Positions 1 to 9,679 of a stretch of 64,000 nucleotides of DNA are shown here, in pieces. The notes under the pieces are model-generated. The model was given only the letters and a program-made list of their open reading frames with translations. It had not been told where the DNA came from and made no database searches. Source of the DNA: Paenibacillus dokdonensis. Its GTDB lineage: Bacteria; Bacillota; Bacilli; Paenibacillales; Paenibacillaceae. The stretch lies in NCBI RefSeq assembly GCF_004916975.1, contig NZ_STGQ01000001.1, positions 3,837,674-3,901,673 on the forward strand. Direction: 5' to 3'. Position 1 is the first letter of the stretch. Each line of letters opens with the position of its first letter. The translations under genes were made by a program, and so were the position numbers.

Positions 1-1353
1 GTGAAGCACCGTTATCTGCCTATGACCGAGCAGGATCAGCAGGATATGCTGAAAACCGTCGGAGTGAACTCTATTGAAGAGCTGTTTAAAGATATTCCTG
101 AAGAAATCCGTTTTAAGGGCGAACTGCCTGTCTCCAAAGGTTTGGACGAATATGCCCTCACCAGCCATCTATCCGCACTAGCCGCCAAAAACGCCAATAC
201 CGACCAGTACCCAAGCTTCCTTGGTGCCGGCCTGTATGACCATCATGTTCCCTCAGTGATTAACCATGTCGTATCGAGATCCGAATTCTACACTGCTTAT
301 ACGCCCTATCAGCCTGAAGTCAGCCAAGGCGAGCTGCAGGCCATTTTTGAATTTCAATCTTATATTTGTGAGCTGACAGGTATGGCTGTAGCCAACGCCA
401 GTATGTATGACGGTGCAACCGCTCTTGCTGAAGCTGGTTCGCTGGCAAGTGCCGCCACCAAGCGCAGCAAGCTCGTGGTTTCCACCGCAGTTCATCCGGA
501 ATCGAGGCAGGTGCTTCTCACCTATGCGCATGGTCTTGGTCTTGAAATCATTGAGGTGGGCACGAAAAATGGCGTGACGGATATGGATGAGCTTGCGAAG
601 GCTATTGCTGATGACACCGCAGCCGTTCTGGTGCAAAATCCTAACTTCTTCGGCTCGATCGAGGATCTCACTTCCATCGGTGAACTGGTGCATGCTCAAA
701 AAGGCCTGATGATCGTAAGTACGAATCCAATATCTCTCGGACTTCTGGAAGCCCCCGGCAAGCTCGGCGCAGACATCGTCGTCGGAGACGCACAGCCGCT
801 TGGTATTTCTTCCTCTCTCGGCGGTCCGACATGCGGATTCTTCGCTGTTTCGAAGGATCATATGCGCAGAATGCCAGGCCGCATTGTAGGCCAGACGGTC
901 GACCGAAACGGCAAGCGTGGCTTTGTGCTGACGCTGCAGGCCCGTGAACAGCATATCCGCCGTGAGAAGGCGACCTCGAACATCTGCTCAAACCAGGCGC
1001 TGCTTGCGCTCTGCGCTTCCGTATACATGTCTGTAATGGGCAAGCAGGGCATGATCGAGGTCAGCCAGTTGAATCTGCAGAAAAGCCATTACGCCGCAAA
1101 GCGCCTTGCAGATGTGCCAGGAGTGACAATGCCGTTTACATCCCCTTACTTCAACGAGTTTGTTGTTAAACTGCCTGATGGCATTTCCGCTTCCGCAGTA
1201 AATTCCAAACTGCTGGAAGAAGGCTTCCTCGGTGGCTATGACCTGGGCCACTCTTATCCGGAGCTTGAAGGCCATATGCTGATTGCTGTCACGGAACGCA
1301 GAACCAAGGAACAGATAGACCAATTCACATCACGGCTGGAGGGCTGTTTATGA
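1..1353 (+). CDS. gcvPA: Glycine dehydrogenase (decarboxylating) subunit 1
   Basis: N-terminal half of the split P-protein of the glycine cleavage system. With GcvPB it decarboxylates glycine and passes the aminomethyl group to lipoylated GcvH. The 450-residue product has the usual GcvPA length and opens MKHRYLP, as in Bacillus homologues, so the GTG at base 1 is taken as the true start and the gene as complete. This half keeps the PLP-enzyme fold but lacks the catalytic lysine, which lies in GcvPB. It overlaps gcvPB by ATGA, implying coupled translation. In Bacillales gcvT normally lies just upstream with a glycine riboswitch leader; both would be outside this window. Confidence 0.95.
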   Translation: MKHRYLPMTEQDQQDMLKTVGVNSIEELFKDIPEEIRFKGELPVSKGLDEYALTSHLSALAAKNANTDQYPSFLGAGLYDHHVPSVINHVVSRSEFYTAYTPYQPEVSQGELQAIFEFQSYICELTGMAVANASMYDGATALAEAGSLASAATKRSKLVVSTAVHPESRQVLLTYAHGLGLEIIEVGTKNGVTDMDELAKAIADDTAAVLVQNPNFFGSIEDLTSIGELVHAQKGLMIVSTNPISLGLLEAPGKLGADIVVGDAQPLGISSSLGGPTCGFFAVSKDHMRRMPGRIVGQTVDRNGKRGFVLTLQAREQHIRREKATSNICSNQALLALCASVYMSVMGKQGMIEVSQLNLQKSHYAAKRLADVPGVTMPFTSPYFNEFVVKLPDGISASAVNSKLLEEGFLGGYDLGHSYPELEGHMLIAVTERRTKEQIDQFTSRLEGCL

Positions 1354-2807
1354 TACAGGAAAAAGCATTGATATTTGAGCTTAGTCACCCCGGCCGCATT
1401 GCCTATTCCCTGCCGGAACTCGACGTGCCTGCCCTGGATGCTGCGTCCGTCATTCCAGCCTCCATGCTGCGCAGCGAGCCTGCGGCTTTGCCGGAAGTTT
1501 ATGAAGTGGATGTCATCCGCCATTACACGGAGCTCTCCCGCCGCAATTTCGGTGTAGATAACGGGTTCTATCCTTTGGGCTCCTGCACGATGAAATATAA
1601 TCCGAAGGTCAATGAAGATGTGGCCCGTTATGCCGGATTCGCTAAAATTCACCCTTATCAGCCCGAAGAAAGCATTCAGGGAGCTTTGGAGCTGCTGTAT
1701 CAGCTGCAGGTAGACCTGGCCGCACTCACAGGCATGGATGCAGTCACATTGCAGCCTGCCGCCGGTGCTCACGGCGAGTGGACCGGTTTGATGATGATCC
1801 GTGCTTACCATGAAAGCCGCGGAGAACATCGCGACAAGGTCATCGTACCTGATTCGTCACATGGCACTAATCCGGCAAGTGCTTCCGTTGCCGGCCTACA
1901 GACCATTACCATTCCGTCTACGGATAAAGGACTTGTCGATCTGGATGCACTCCGCGCAGCTGTAGGAAGCGATACGGCTGCCCTGATGCTGACCAACCCG
2001 AATACGCTTGGTCTGTTCGAAGAACAAATTCAGGAGATTGCTGCTATCGTTCATGAAGCTGGCGGCTTGCTGTACTATGACGGCGCCAACTCCAATGCCA
2101 TTATGGGTATTACCCGTCCTGGAGACATGGGCTTTGACGTAGTGCATCTGAACCTCCATAAAACGATGAGCACGCCGCATGGCGGCGGGGGGCCAGGAGC
2201 TGGTCCTGTCGGCGTGAAGAGTCTGCTCGTACCGTTCCTTCCGCGTCCATTCGTTTCAATAGCTGAAAATGGAGCATTCACTCTAGAAGGCGGGAACGAC
2301 CAATCCATTGGCCGCGTGAAGGCCTACTACGGTAACTTCGGTATCCTGGTGCGTGCATACACCTATATGCGAAGCTATGGTCCGGAAGGTCTGCGCCGCG
2401 TATCCGAATGCGCCGTGCTGAACGCCAACTACATGATGAAACGACTCGAGCCCTATTTCGATGTTCCCTATCCGGGCATCTGCAAGCATGAGTTTGTCAT
2501 GTCCGGTACACCGCTGAAAAAATACGGTATACGCACCTTGGACGTCGCGAAGCGGCTGCTCGATTTCGGATATCATCCGCCAACCATTTACTTCCCGCTT
2601 AACGTAGAAGAGTGCATGATGATCGAACCGACGGAAACAGAAAGCAAAGATACCCTGGATGCATTCATCGATACAATGATTCAAATTGCCAAGGAAGCCG
2701 AAGAGCAGCCGGAACTGCTCCTGAACGCCCCTTACGACACGCCGGTTACCCGTCTGGACGAAACGACTGCGGCACGCAAGCCGGTGCTGAACTGTGCCTG
2801 CAGCTGA
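1350..2807 (+). CDS. gcvPB: Glycine dehydrogenase (decarboxylating) subunit 2
   Basis: Catalytic C-terminal half of the glycine cleavage P-protein (485 residues, normal length). The PLP lysine is K271 in [17 protein letters not shown]; the glycine-rich loop after it is typical of the family. The start ATG overlaps the gcvPA stop, and a GGAGGG site sits six bases upstream inside gcvPA. The product ends in NCACS, a Cys-x-Cys tail whose role is unknown and may be incidental. A strong bidirectional terminator follows. The pair supplies one-carbon units as 5,10-methylene-THF together with GcvT, GcvH and Lpd encoded elsewhere. Confidence 0.96.
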   Translation: MIQEKALIFELSHPGRIAYSLPELDVPALDAASVIPASMLRSEPAALPEVYEVDVIRHYTELSRRNFGVDNGFYPLGSCTMKYNPKVNEDVARYAGFAKIHPYQPEESIQGALELLYQLQVDLAALTGMDAVTLQPAAGAHGEWTGLMMIRAYHESRGEHRDKVIVPDSSHGTNPASASVAGLQTITIPSTDKGLVDLDALRAAVGSDTAALMLTNPNTLGLFEEQIQEIAAIVHEAGGLLYYDGANSNAIMGITRPGDMGFDVVHLNLHKTMSTPHGGGGPGAGPVGVKSLLVPFLPRPFVSIAENGAFTLEGGNDQSIGRVKAYYGNFGILVRAYTYMRSYGPEGLRRVSECAVLNANYMMKRLEPYFDVPYPGICKHEFVMSGTPLKKYGIRTLDVAKRLLDFGYHPPTIYFPLNVEECMMIEPTETESKDTLDAFIDTMIQIAKEAEEQPELLLNAPYDTPVTRLDETTAARKPVLNCACS

Positions 2808-2864
2808 GTAATCAGCCGGATCAAATCAAGGCGAAGAGTATATACCTTTCGTTCTTATATCTAA

Positions 2865-2896
2865 AAAAGCGCATTCCCAGAAGGGAATGCGCTTTT
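2865..2896. terminator. Bidirectional Rho-independent terminator, gcvPB / floT
   Basis: A perfect 14-bp stem (AAAAGCGCATTCCC with its complement) closes a 4-base loop, with A/T runs on both sides. It lies between the convergent gcvPB and floT and can serve both strands. Confidence 0.9.
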
Positions 2897-2949
2897 CCTT
2901 TATTTGAATATGTGAGAAACAATGTACGACGAAAATGCCATCACCAAAT

Positions 2950-4476
2950 CTATTCCTGTGCTGCGCCCGCTTCCAGACTGACCAGTTCATGAGGTGATTG
3001 CTGGGCAACCGCCGGAGCAGGTTTCGATTTGCTGGTCAGATTCTTGATCAGGCTCTCGACGTCGATGCCGGACACATTTTTCAGCATTTCAGGTGCCGTT
3101 GACATCAGTTCCGTCACATAGTTGCTCACGCGTGCTGCGCCTTCGCCTTTGCCTGTATCGACCACGGTAAGCTTGTCGATCGAAGAGAGCGGCTGGGCGA
3201 TTTTCCCTGCCAGCTCTGGCAGCATCTTGACGATAATATCGAGCACTGCTGCTTCGCCGAATTTTTGGAAGGCTTCCGCCAGCTTCTCTTTTGCTTCCGC
3301 TTCAGCCAAACCGCGCAGACGGACGACTTCAGCTTCAGCTGTACCTTTGGCCCGCTCTGCATCGGCAACAGCCTGACCTTCCAGACGTTTCTGCTCTGCA
3401 GAGGCTCTGGCCTGCGTTTCGATGGAATATTGCAATGCGTCGGCTTCGCGCATTCTGCGCGCTTTATCTGCTTCGGCCGCCTGTTCGACTGCATAGCGGT
3501 CGGCATCCGCCTTTTTCTTCACTTCCGCGTCGTACTGCTTCTGACGTACCACAATTTCTTTTTCCTGCAGATCGATCTCCCGGTCTTTACGAACCAGTTC
3601 CACCTTCATCTGCTCTTCGACCATGGTTTGTTTAGCACGTGCTTCCTGAATATGGTAGGCCTGATCCGCTTCCGCCTTAGCCGTGTCCTGATCTTTCTTA
3701 AAGGACGCGACCTTAAGCTCTTTCTCCTTCGAGGCTTCGGCGATGTTGGTATCACGCAGCAGCTCCGCCTTCTGACCCTGCTCTTCCGCATTCGCCTTTT
3801 GAATCCGTGCGTCGCGCACCGCCTCAGCTTCTGCTATTTCGGCATCCCGTTTGACTGCTGCGATCCGCGGTTTACCGAGAGCATCCAGATATCCCTGCTT
3901 ATCGCGCACATCCTTAATGGTAAAAGATACGATCTGAAGGCCCATTTTCTTCAAATCGCGTGCCGCCACCCCTTGAACCTCCTGCGCAAACTTATCCCGG
4001 TTCCGATATACTTCCTCTACGGTCATGGAGCCCAGAATCGCACGCAGATGTCCTTCAAGCACTTCCTGTGCTTCGCCCTTCAGCGCTTCTATTGGCTTAC
4101 CAATGAACTGCTCTGCCGCGGTGGCTACGTCTTCGATGCTGCCTCCAACCTTGATGATCGCTACGCCATCAGCAATAACCGGCACTCCCTGTTCGGTGTA
4201 TACCTCAGGTGTCGAAACGTCCAGCTTATGGGAAAGCAGCGAGATAAACTCCGATTGCTGGAAGACCGGCAGAATAAATGCGCCGCCCCCACGAACAATT
4301 TTAATTTTACGTCCGGAGTCATCCTCCGAGATGTTTTTACTGCCTAAAAAGGATCCCGTCACGATCATGGCCTCATCCGGTCCCACCGTCTTATAGCGGG
4401 CCCAGAAAGCCAAACCCAAAACAAAAATAACCCCTACAACAATAATCGGAATAATCAGGTACTCAGGCAAATCCAT
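2950..4476 (-). CDS. floT: Flotillin-like protein FloT
   Basis: Bacterial flotillin (508 residues; B. subtilis FloT/YuaG is about the same length), a scaffold of functional membrane microdomains. It has one N-terminal hydrophobic segment (residues about 6-26), then an SPFH/PHB domain to about residue 200. A long Ala/Glu/Lys-rich coiled coil with repeated EA motifs (about 200-380) and a short C-terminal tail follow. It follows nfeD with a TAATG junction (stop and start share one base), and its AGGAG site lies inside the end of nfeD. The pair matches the yuaF-floT operon of B. subtilis, a sigmaW-controlled membrane-stress operon; a matching promoter is visible upstream. Confidence 0.94.
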   Translation of the reverse strand: MDLPEYLIIPIIVVGVIFVLGLAFWARYKTVGPDEAMIVTGSFLGSKNISEDDSGRKIKIVRGGGAFILPVFQQSEFISLLSHKLDVSTPEVYTEQGVPVIADGVAIIKVGGSIEDVATAAEQFIGKPIEALKGEAQEVLEGHLRAILGSMTVEEVYRNRDKFAQEVQGVAARDLKKMGLQIVSFTIKDVRDKQGYLDALGKPRIAAVKRDAEIAEAEAVRDARIQKANAEEQGQKAELLRDTNIAEASKEKELKVASFKKDQDTAKAEADQAYHIQEARAKQTMVEEQMKVELVRKDREIDLQEKEIVVRQKQYDAEVKKKADADRYAVEQAAEADKARRMREADALQYSIETQARASAEQKRLEGQAVADAERAKGTAEAEVVRLRGLAEAEAKEKLAEAFQKFGEAAVLDIIVKMLPELAGKIAQPLSSIDKLTVVDTGKGEGAARVSNYVTELMSTAPEMLKNVSGIDVESLIKNLTSKSKPAPAVAQQSPHELVSLEAGAAQE

Positions 4477-5012
4477 TAAACAACATCTCCTCTTCTCTCA
4501 TCTAGATTAGTGACACGAAGTACCCCGTCTTGCACATCCACGACGACTACCCGTGTACCGGCAGACAGCTGGTGGCGCTCAAGGCTTGAAGCAATATGCA
4601 GCGTATTTCCGGCACCGAGTCTGATCATGACCTCACCGTATCCCGTCTCGGGAATCGGAATCGTGACCTCGCCAATGCGACCGGAAAGCTCGCGGATGGA
4701 ATACCCGGTGGAATTTTCACTGTTATCCATGGGCTTGACATAAAAAAAGTAGACAAGCGCTGAAATCACAACAGCGATAACCACCGACAGCAAAACCACT
4801 ACAAAGCCGCTCCAATCCGTATAATGCGCCAATAAAATGCCCGCTCCGCCAAACACCGTTACTGCGCTTGCGATGACCATTGGCTTCAGGAAGTCGACTG
4901 ACATAAAATCGAGCAGCCCGTCGAGTGCATGGCTGACCAGATCGCCCAGCAGCACGCTGACCGCCGCAAACAGGATTCCGCCTGCCAGACAGCTCCAAAA
5001 CAGCGTTTCCAT
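4476..5012 (-). CDS. NfeD family membrane protein (YuaF-like)
   Basis: A short-form NfeD protein (178 residues), the usual partner of flotillins. Hydrophobic segments lie at about residues 5-25, 45-63 and 68-92. A C-terminal OB-fold (about 105-175) carries the typical GRIGEV and GTRVVVVDVQ blocks. It is the first gene of a two-gene operon and is coupled to floT. AGGAGG lies just before the ATG. By analogy with YuaF it should localise with flotillin patches; no protease domain is present, unlike long-form NfeD proteins. Confidence 0.9.
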   Translation of the reverse strand: METLFWSCLAGGILFAAVSVLLGDLVSHALDGLLDFMSVDFLKPMVIASAVTVFGGAGILLAHYTDWSGFVVVLLSVVIAVVISALVYFFYVKPMDNSENSTGYSIRELSGRIGEVTIPIPETGYGEVMIRLGAGNTLHIASSLERHQLSAGTRVVVVDVQDGVLRVTNLDERRGDVV

Positions 5013-5057
5013 GGTAGCATCCTCCTAAATATGTTCCAAACTGTCTATATAAAGATA

Positions 5058-5084
5058 TACGTATTAAGGTTCGATCTTGTTTCA
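5058..5084 (-). promoter_or_regulatory. SigmaW-type promoter of nfeD-floT
   Basis: Read on the minus strand, TGAAAC (5079-5084), a 17-base spacer, then CGTA (5058-5061). This matches the sigmaW consensus TGAAAC-N16/17-CGTA. It sits about 45 bases before the nfeD start. In B. subtilis the orthologous yuaF-floT operon is known to be sigmaW-dependent, so motif and context agree. Confidence 0.8.
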
Positions 5085-5131
5085 AATCTTTCCTGCTTGA
5101 TAAAATATTGTAAAGAATTTTGCAGAATAAG

Positions 5132-5159
5132 GGAACTTTATTGCAGGTCAGTTGTCTAC
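5132..5159 (+). promoter_or_regulatory. Putative ECF-type autoregulatory promoter
   Basis: GGAACTT (5132-5138), 16 bases, then TCTAC (5155-5159), just ahead of the ECF sigma gene. The -35 GGAACTT and -10 TCTA-like blocks are the general ECF pattern (compare E. coli sigmaE, GGAACTT-N16-TCTAA). Many ECF factors drive their own operon. The leader would be very short, because the ribosome site starts at 5165. Confidence 0.6.
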
Positions 5160-5177
5160 TTTACGGGAGGGATGAAC

Positions 5178-5720
5178 ATGGATGGCCTGGCTGATCTCAT
5201 GATTGCCGATGACCCGTATGACGCGCTGTGCGATCTCATGCGCAGTTATTCGCAGGATGTCTGGAACTTCGCCTTTTTCTTAACGAGGAACAGGGAAGCC
5301 GCTGACGATATATCACAGGAAGTTTTTTTGAAAGCTTACGAACACTGGAGGGGGTTTGAGAGGCGTAGCTCGCCCAAAACCTGGCTGCTGGCCATGGCTC
5401 GCAACTTGAGCCGGAACTGGCTGAAATCACACAGCGTGAGGAAAGTGGTTCTGATGGAGCAAATTTTTCATCGCAGTATGGTCAGCTCAGCCGAGACAGA
5501 ATATTTGGACCAGCTGCAAACACAAAGCATCTGGCACCATGTGCTGCAGCTGCCTGCCAAATACCGGGAGGTGCTGCTTCTCGATGCCCATTACGAAATG
5601 GCGTATTCTGATATCGCAGAGCTGCTTGGCATTGCCCAAGGGACGGTCAAATCCCGGATACACCGTGCAAGAAAGCGGATGGAAAAAGCGATGAAAGGAG
5701 ACCTGCATGATGAGCAATGA
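5178..5720 (+). CDS. ECF-family RNA polymerase sigma factor
   Basis: Sigma-70 family factor of the extracytoplasmic-function class (180 residues). Region 2 spans about residues 10-80 (DDISQEVFLKAYEHW is the core-binding/-10 part). Region 4 spans about 120-175 (LPAKYREVLLL, then the helix-turn-helix AELLGIAQGTVKSRIHRAR). The reading frame stays open further upstream, but GGGAGG at 5165-5170 with a 7-base gap selects the ATG at 5178. An ATG two codons earlier is too close to the site. The stop overlaps the next gene, whose product is a plausible membrane anti-sigma factor. The stimulus is not evident. Confidence 0.88.
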   Translation: MDGLADLMIADDPYDALCDLMRSYSQDVWNFAFFLTRNREAADDISQEVFLKAYEHWRGFERRSSPKTWLLAMARNLSRNWLKSHSVRKVVLMEQIFHRSMVSSAETEYLDQLQTQSIWHHVLQLPAKYREVLLLDAHYEMAYSDIAELLGIAQGTVKSRIHRARKRMEKAMKGDLHDEQ

Positions 5721-6666
5721 GACGAAACCACAGTGGTACGAGCAGCTGAAAACACCTCCATTTGACAAGCCGATGTTCACACCTCAAATGGAGCAGCAGG
5801 TACTCCAGCAGCGGCTGCGGAAGCAAAAGCAGTACCGTGCAGCCAAACCGCTCCAAGCTACCGCTATCATCGGCATGGCCGTTGTAATGGCGGTTGTACT
5901 AATTTTGGCCGTCACAGGAAGACTGGGCACGGACAGCTCTACCGATTTGGCTGGACTATGGCTCAGGAATGATGATGCCAAAGCATGGGAGCCTCATTCG
6001 GTGTATATGCAGCACTCCATCCCATTAATCGAAGCAATCCCCGGAGGAGACTATCAGGCTGGCTGGGCATCAAGCTGTTACTGGCTGCTGAATATCCCTT
6101 ATGAACAGCTTCAGCAATCAACCATTCAAATCACCGCTACGGAACGGAGCACCGGAATGACAGTAACTGAGCTGCCTGAAACGGCCATTGACCGAACCAT
6201 GAGCAATAAAGATTCAATCCGGTTCGGTTCCGATTTCGCGCTGCCTTTTGCCGGAACCTGGAGATTCGATGTCAAGATTGACGGAGAAAGGAAAGGCGAT
6301 GTCGTCTTTGAAATCCCCGATTCCGATTGGCAGATCGCATCGAGTTTTGAGTTTGAGAATTCGGTGATAACCGGAAATAACATGAGGATGGGATATGTGT
6401 CCAGCGGCTTTACAGCGGGCAAACCAAACAAGTTTCTGTGGCATTTGTTTAACGTTGAAAAACAGGCAAAGCAAATACGCGTCAATGCAGTCAAGCAGGG
6501 CTCCACGGATGTCCTTACCTTGCTGGAAACCAGGCTCAGCGGAAGTGAATGGCATACAACCCTGCCAAGCTCCATGCAGCTGCCTGAATCCGGACTTTGG
6601 AGACTGCTGGTATACGTGGATGACAAGTTTTTTGACAGCATGGTTGTTGTGGTGAAAGAACCGTAG
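5707..6666 (+). CDS. Single-pass membrane protein, likely ECF anti-sigma factor (DUF4871-like)
   Basis: 319 residues. A charged N-terminal cytoplasmic part (about 1-50) is followed by one transmembrane helix (about 52-70, AIIGMAVVMAVVLILAV). A large extracellular part of about 245 residues, rich in beta-type segments and aromatic residues, completes it. It overlaps the end of the ECF sigma gene by 14 bases, with AAAGGAG upstream. The layout of short cytoplasmic arm, one helix and exported sensor domain is that of membrane anti-sigma factors, but no ZAS zinc motif (HxxxCxxC) is visible, so the role is inferred from context. The external domain resembles DUF4871 proteins of Bacillales; that assignment is tentative. 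Confidence 0.6.
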   Translation: MMSNETKPQWYEQLKTPPFDKPMFTPQMEQQVLQQRLRKQKQYRAAKPLQATAIIGMAVVMAVVLILAVTGRLGTDSSTDLAGLWLRNDDAKAWEPHSVYMQHSIPLIEAIPGGDYQAGWASSCYWLLNIPYEQLQQSTIQITATERSTGMTVTELPETAIDRTMSNKDSIRFGSDFALPFAGTWRFDVKIDGERKGDVVFEIPDSDWQIASSFEFENSVITGNNMRMGYVSSGFTAGKPNKFLWHLFNVEKQAKQIRVNAVKQGSTDVLTLLETRLSGSEWHTTLPSSMQLPESGLWRLLVYVDDKFFDSMVVVVKEP

Positions 6667-6702
6667 AATGAAGATAGGCAGAAAGAACAAATAGCCATAA
6701 AC

Positions 6703-6734
6703 AAAAAGGACCTCCCGGCAGGGAAGTCCTTTTT
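6703..6734. terminator. Bidirectional terminator, anti-sigma / alcohol dehydrogenase
   Basis: A stem AAAAAGGACCTCCC pairs with GGGAAGTCCTTTTT with one mismatch and a 4-base loop. It is flanked by A and T runs between two convergent genes. Confidence 0.85.
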
Positions 6735-6762
6735 ATGTTCTATTGATCGTTGATCGGATATT

Positions 6763-7926
6763 TTACAGAGACATTTTATAAATTTCTACCACATCTTCTT
6801 TATTCAAGGTTCTGAATTTGCCGAAAGGCCCGAAGCGAACGGTTTTCTCTGCCATCACGTCAATTTGGCTGTCGTCGATGTCATAGTCCGCCAAGCGGCT
6901 GGGTGCGCCAATTGAGCTCCAGAAGTCGCTTAATGCCTGAATGCCTTCTTTTCCAACTTCCTCATCGGTTTTGCCGGATGGATCAATATGGAATACATTG
7001 ACCGCCAGCTGTTTGAAGCGCGCAGGGTTCGTATGAAGGTTATATTTCATCCAGTTCGGGAACAGGATCGCAAGTCCGCCGCCATGTGGAATATCATAGA
7101 CTGCTGACACCGCATGCTCAATATTATGGGTCGCCCAGTCCCCTGCATAACCCATATTCAGGATGCCGTTCAGGGCCATCGTTCCGCAGTACATAATCGT
7201 CGAACGGTCCTCGTAGTTCTCCAGATCATCGATCAGACGTGGTGCCGTATCAATAACTGTACGGAGAATCGTTTCGCAGAAACCGTCTTGTACCGGGGTA
7301 TTCTTCTCGGAATGGAAGTAATGCTCCAGCACGTGGGACATCATATCCACCATGCCATAGACCGTTTGATCTTTAGGCAGCGTGAAGGTGTTAACCGGAT
7401 CCAGAATTGAAAATACAGGGAAAGCATGAGGACTGCCCCAGCCCATTTTCTCCTGTGTCTTCTCGTTGGTAATGACCGAACCCGCATTCATCTCGGAACC
7501 GGTTGCGGCAATGGTGAGGACGGTACCCAGCGGAAGTGCATCTTTGGCCGCTGCTTTGCGCTCTACAAAGTCCCACATATCTCCGTCATATTTGGCACCC
7601 ACCGCAATGGCTTTCGCACAGTCGATGACACTGCCGCCGCCAACCGCCAGAATAAGGTCAATATTTTTCTCACGACACAGGTCTACACCCTTATGTACCG
7701 TGGACAAGCGTGGATTGGGTTCAACGCCGCTGAGTTCTGTCACCTCTGCGCCGATTTCCTTCAAAAGGCCGTTTACTTGATCGTACAAGCCGCTACGCTT
7801 AATGCTGCCGCCACCGTAAACGAGCAAAACGTTCTTGCCGTACTTCGGCACTTCTGTCTTTAATGTATCAAGCTTACCTTTGCCAAAGATCAGCTTGGTT
7901 GGATTATGGAATTCAAATGGATTCAC
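6763..7926 (-). CDS. Iron-containing alcohol dehydrogenase (butanol dehydrogenase type, YugJ/BdhA-like)
   Basis: Group III iron-dependent alcohol dehydrogenase that reduces aldehydes to alcohols with NAD(P)H. The cofactor loop [13 protein letters not shown] and the metal region are visible: [13 protein letters not shown], then [19 protein letters not shown] with its histidines. The GTG at 7926 is chosen because GGAGG lies nine bases upstream and the product starts NPFEFHNPT, giving 387 residues as in YugJ. A longer frame upstream adds an unrelated tail. It is monocistronic, ending at the bidirectional terminator. Confidence 0.9.
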   Translation of the reverse strand: MNPFEFHNPTKLIFGKGKLDTLKTEVPKYGKNVLLVYGGGSIKRSGLYDQVNGLLKEIGAEVTELSGVEPNPRLSTVHKGVDLCREKNIDLILAVGGGSVIDCAKAIAVGAKYDGDMWDFVERKAAAKDALPLGTVLTIAATGSEMNAGSVITNEKTQEKMGWGSPHAFPVFSILDPVNTFTLPKDQTVYGMVDMMSHVLEHYFHSEKNTPVQDGFCETILRTVIDTAPRLIDDLENYEDRSTIMYCGTMALNGILNMGYAGDWATHNIEHAVSAVYDIPHGGGLAILFPNWMKYNLHTNPARFKQLAVNVFHIDPSGKTDEEVGKEGIQALSDFWSSIGAPSRLADYDIDDSQIDVMAEKTVRFGPFGKFRTLNKEDVVEIYKMSL

Positions 7927-7968
7927 GCAAAATCGCCTCCAGGTCAAAAAAATAGATACTACCCGTTT

Positions 7969-7998
7969 ATTATAACCCTCTGTGCGGACAAGAAACAA
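7969..7998 (-). promoter_or_regulatory. Putative sigmaA promoter of the alcohol dehydrogenase
   Basis: On the minus strand there is a perfect TATAAT (7969-7974), an 18-base spacer and a weak -35 TTGTTT (7993-7998). It lies about 45 bases before the GTG start. Confidence 0.45.
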
Positions 7999-8034
7999 AC
8001 CGCCCTTATCCGAATACGCGGAAATGAGCGGTTT
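7997..8034 (-). terminator. Weak hairpin terminator after galT
   Basis: AAACCGC pairs with GCGGTTT around an inner TCCG/CGGA stem, followed on the minus strand by a short T-rich tail. It lies 40 bases after the galT stop and abuts the next promoter. The imperfect stem and short tail make it a weak call. Confidence 0.4.
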
Positions 8035-8074
8035 ATATGATTAATACCTTGACAGATATACAATTAAAATGAAA

Positions 8075-9667
8075 TTAATGAGCCTGAACACATCCAATAT
8101 GCGAAACAAATCGGTGGAAAGCTTCCTTGCCCGCTTGGGTTCTCTTATAAACACCTGCATGACCCAGTATTTCAACAAAAATACTTCCAACTTCGGACTG
8201 GACGAGCTTCCAGGCTTCTTCCTTGCTCCGTTCCGTGCCAAACTTTGCAATAAGCTCTTCAATCCAAGGCTGATGCAGCTTCAGGAAATGGTCCTTCTGG
8301 TGTATCATAGCATCGTACAGATCGCTGTCACCTGCAAGAATATCAGAAGTAAGATCCAGCTCCTCTTTCAGTCTTCCCGGCAAAATAGCAAGCCCCATCA
8401 CTTCAATCAGGCCGATATTTTCCTTTTTAATGTGATGCATTTCTTCATGCGGATGGAAAATACCCGCGGGATACTCCTCACTGGTACGGTTGTTCCGGAG
8501 CACCAGATCCATTTCATAGCTACCATCCGGTGTTCGATGCACGATCGGGGTTACCGTGTTATGTGGTATCTTTTCCCCATTCTCTTCGCTGAATGCCAGG
8601 ATATCAACTTCCGGATCACTGTACTGCTTCCACGATTCATAAATCATATCCGCCAGCTCGAGCAGAACGCCGCTGTCTTGTCCGGTTAGACGGAGTACGG
8701 ACATCGGCCATTTCACGATACTCACCGACACACCCGAGTAGTCCGAATGTGTGAATACCGCTTCCTTCGGCGCATTTTGAATCGGGAACGTATGCCGCCC
8801 CCCTTGAAAATGGTCATGGGTCAGAATGGATCCGCCCACGATCGGAAGATCGGCGTTCGAGCCGATAAAGTAATGCGGATACAGGTTCACAAATGCCAGA
8901 AGCCGCCGCAGACTGTCTTTGGTGAGCTTCATCGGCACATGATCATGATGGAACACAATGCAATGCTCGTTATAATACACATAAGGCGAGTACTGGAATA
9001 ACCACGGTTCTCCGTTCAACGAGAGCGGGATTGCACGGAGATTCTGCCGTGCTGGATGGTTTACCCGTCCTGCATACCCGACGTTTTCACGGCATAGCTG
9101 GCATTTTGGATACACCGGAGGCGGCAGCAGCTTCGCCATGGCGATTTCCTTCGGGCTTTTTTCCGGCTTGGATAAATTTATCGTCATTTCGATGGTACCG
9201 TATTCCGATTCATGCTCCCAATACACGTTTTTGTTTACCCGATCCATACGGATGTAGTTGGAATCAATCGACAGGTGGTAAAAGCGATCCGTTGCTGCCT
9301 CAATGCCCTGGACCGCCTCCAAACTTTCGAACTCCCGGATCACCTCGGAAGGCCGTGCCATTAGATTGCCCATAATTTTGGCATCCAGCAGATCGCGGTA
9401 CGTGTCTGTGTTCTCCGGAATGAGACCGATACCGAAGCCGTAATCAATCAATACATCCAGTGTGGGCTGCGGCCCTTCCAGACGCTCCAATGCCTCATCT
9501 CCCATAAAGGGCTCACTGAAACCAAACAACTCGAGCAGGAGATTGCGGCTGTAATCTTCATCCAGCGGTTCGATGAGTCTCCGTTCCAGCGCGAAGCTTA
9601 CGAGCAGATCGATTGCTTTAAGAGCTTCATGCTGCGGTGTTGTTCTGGTTGCTTCAAATGCGTTCAA
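8075..9667 (-). CDS. galT: UDP-glucose--hexose-1-phosphate uridylyltransferase (class II GalT)
   Basis: Transfers UMP between UDP-glucose and galactose-1-phosphate in the Leloir pathway. At 530 residues it is of the larger class II typical of Firmicutes. The signature HDHFQGGRH segment lies near the middle, and CQLC / GYAGRVNHPARQN precede it. Translation appears to start at a TTG with AAGGGGG seven bases upstream. It is the last gene of galK-galE-galT, starting shortly after the galE stop. Confidence 0.94.
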   Translation of the reverse strand: MNAFEATRTTPQHEALKAIDLLVSFALERRLIEPLDEDYSRNLLLELFGFSEPFMGDEALERLEGPQPTLDVLIDYGFGIGLIPENTDTYRDLLDAKIMGNLMARPSEVIREFESLEAVQGIEAATDRFYHLSIDSNYIRMDRVNKNVYWEHESEYGTIEMTINLSKPEKSPKEIAMAKLLPPPVYPKCQLCRENVGYAGRVNHPARQNLRAIPLSLNGEPWLFQYSPYVYYNEHCIVFHHDHVPMKLTKDSLRRLLAFVNLYPHYFIGSNADLPIVGGSILTHDHFQGGRHTFPIQNAPKEAVFTHSDYSGVSVSIVKWPMSVLRLTGQDSGVLLELADMIYESWKQYSDPEVDILAFSEENGEKIPHNTVTPIVHRTPDGSYEMDLVLRNNRTSEEYPAGIFHPHEEMHHIKKENIGLIEVMGLAILPGRLKEELDLTSDILAGDSDLYDAMIHQKDHFLKLHQPWIEELIAKFGTERSKEEAWKLVQSEVGSIFVEILGHAGVYKRTQAGKEAFHRFVSHIGCVQAH

Positions 9668-9679
9668 TGCTCTTCCCCC

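Noticed and set aside
3265..4347. 360-codon open frame on the plus strand inside floT
   Set aside because: Antisense to the strongly coding, alanine/glutamate-rich flotillin coiled coil; low-complexity Phe/Leu/Arg product, no ribosome site or family.
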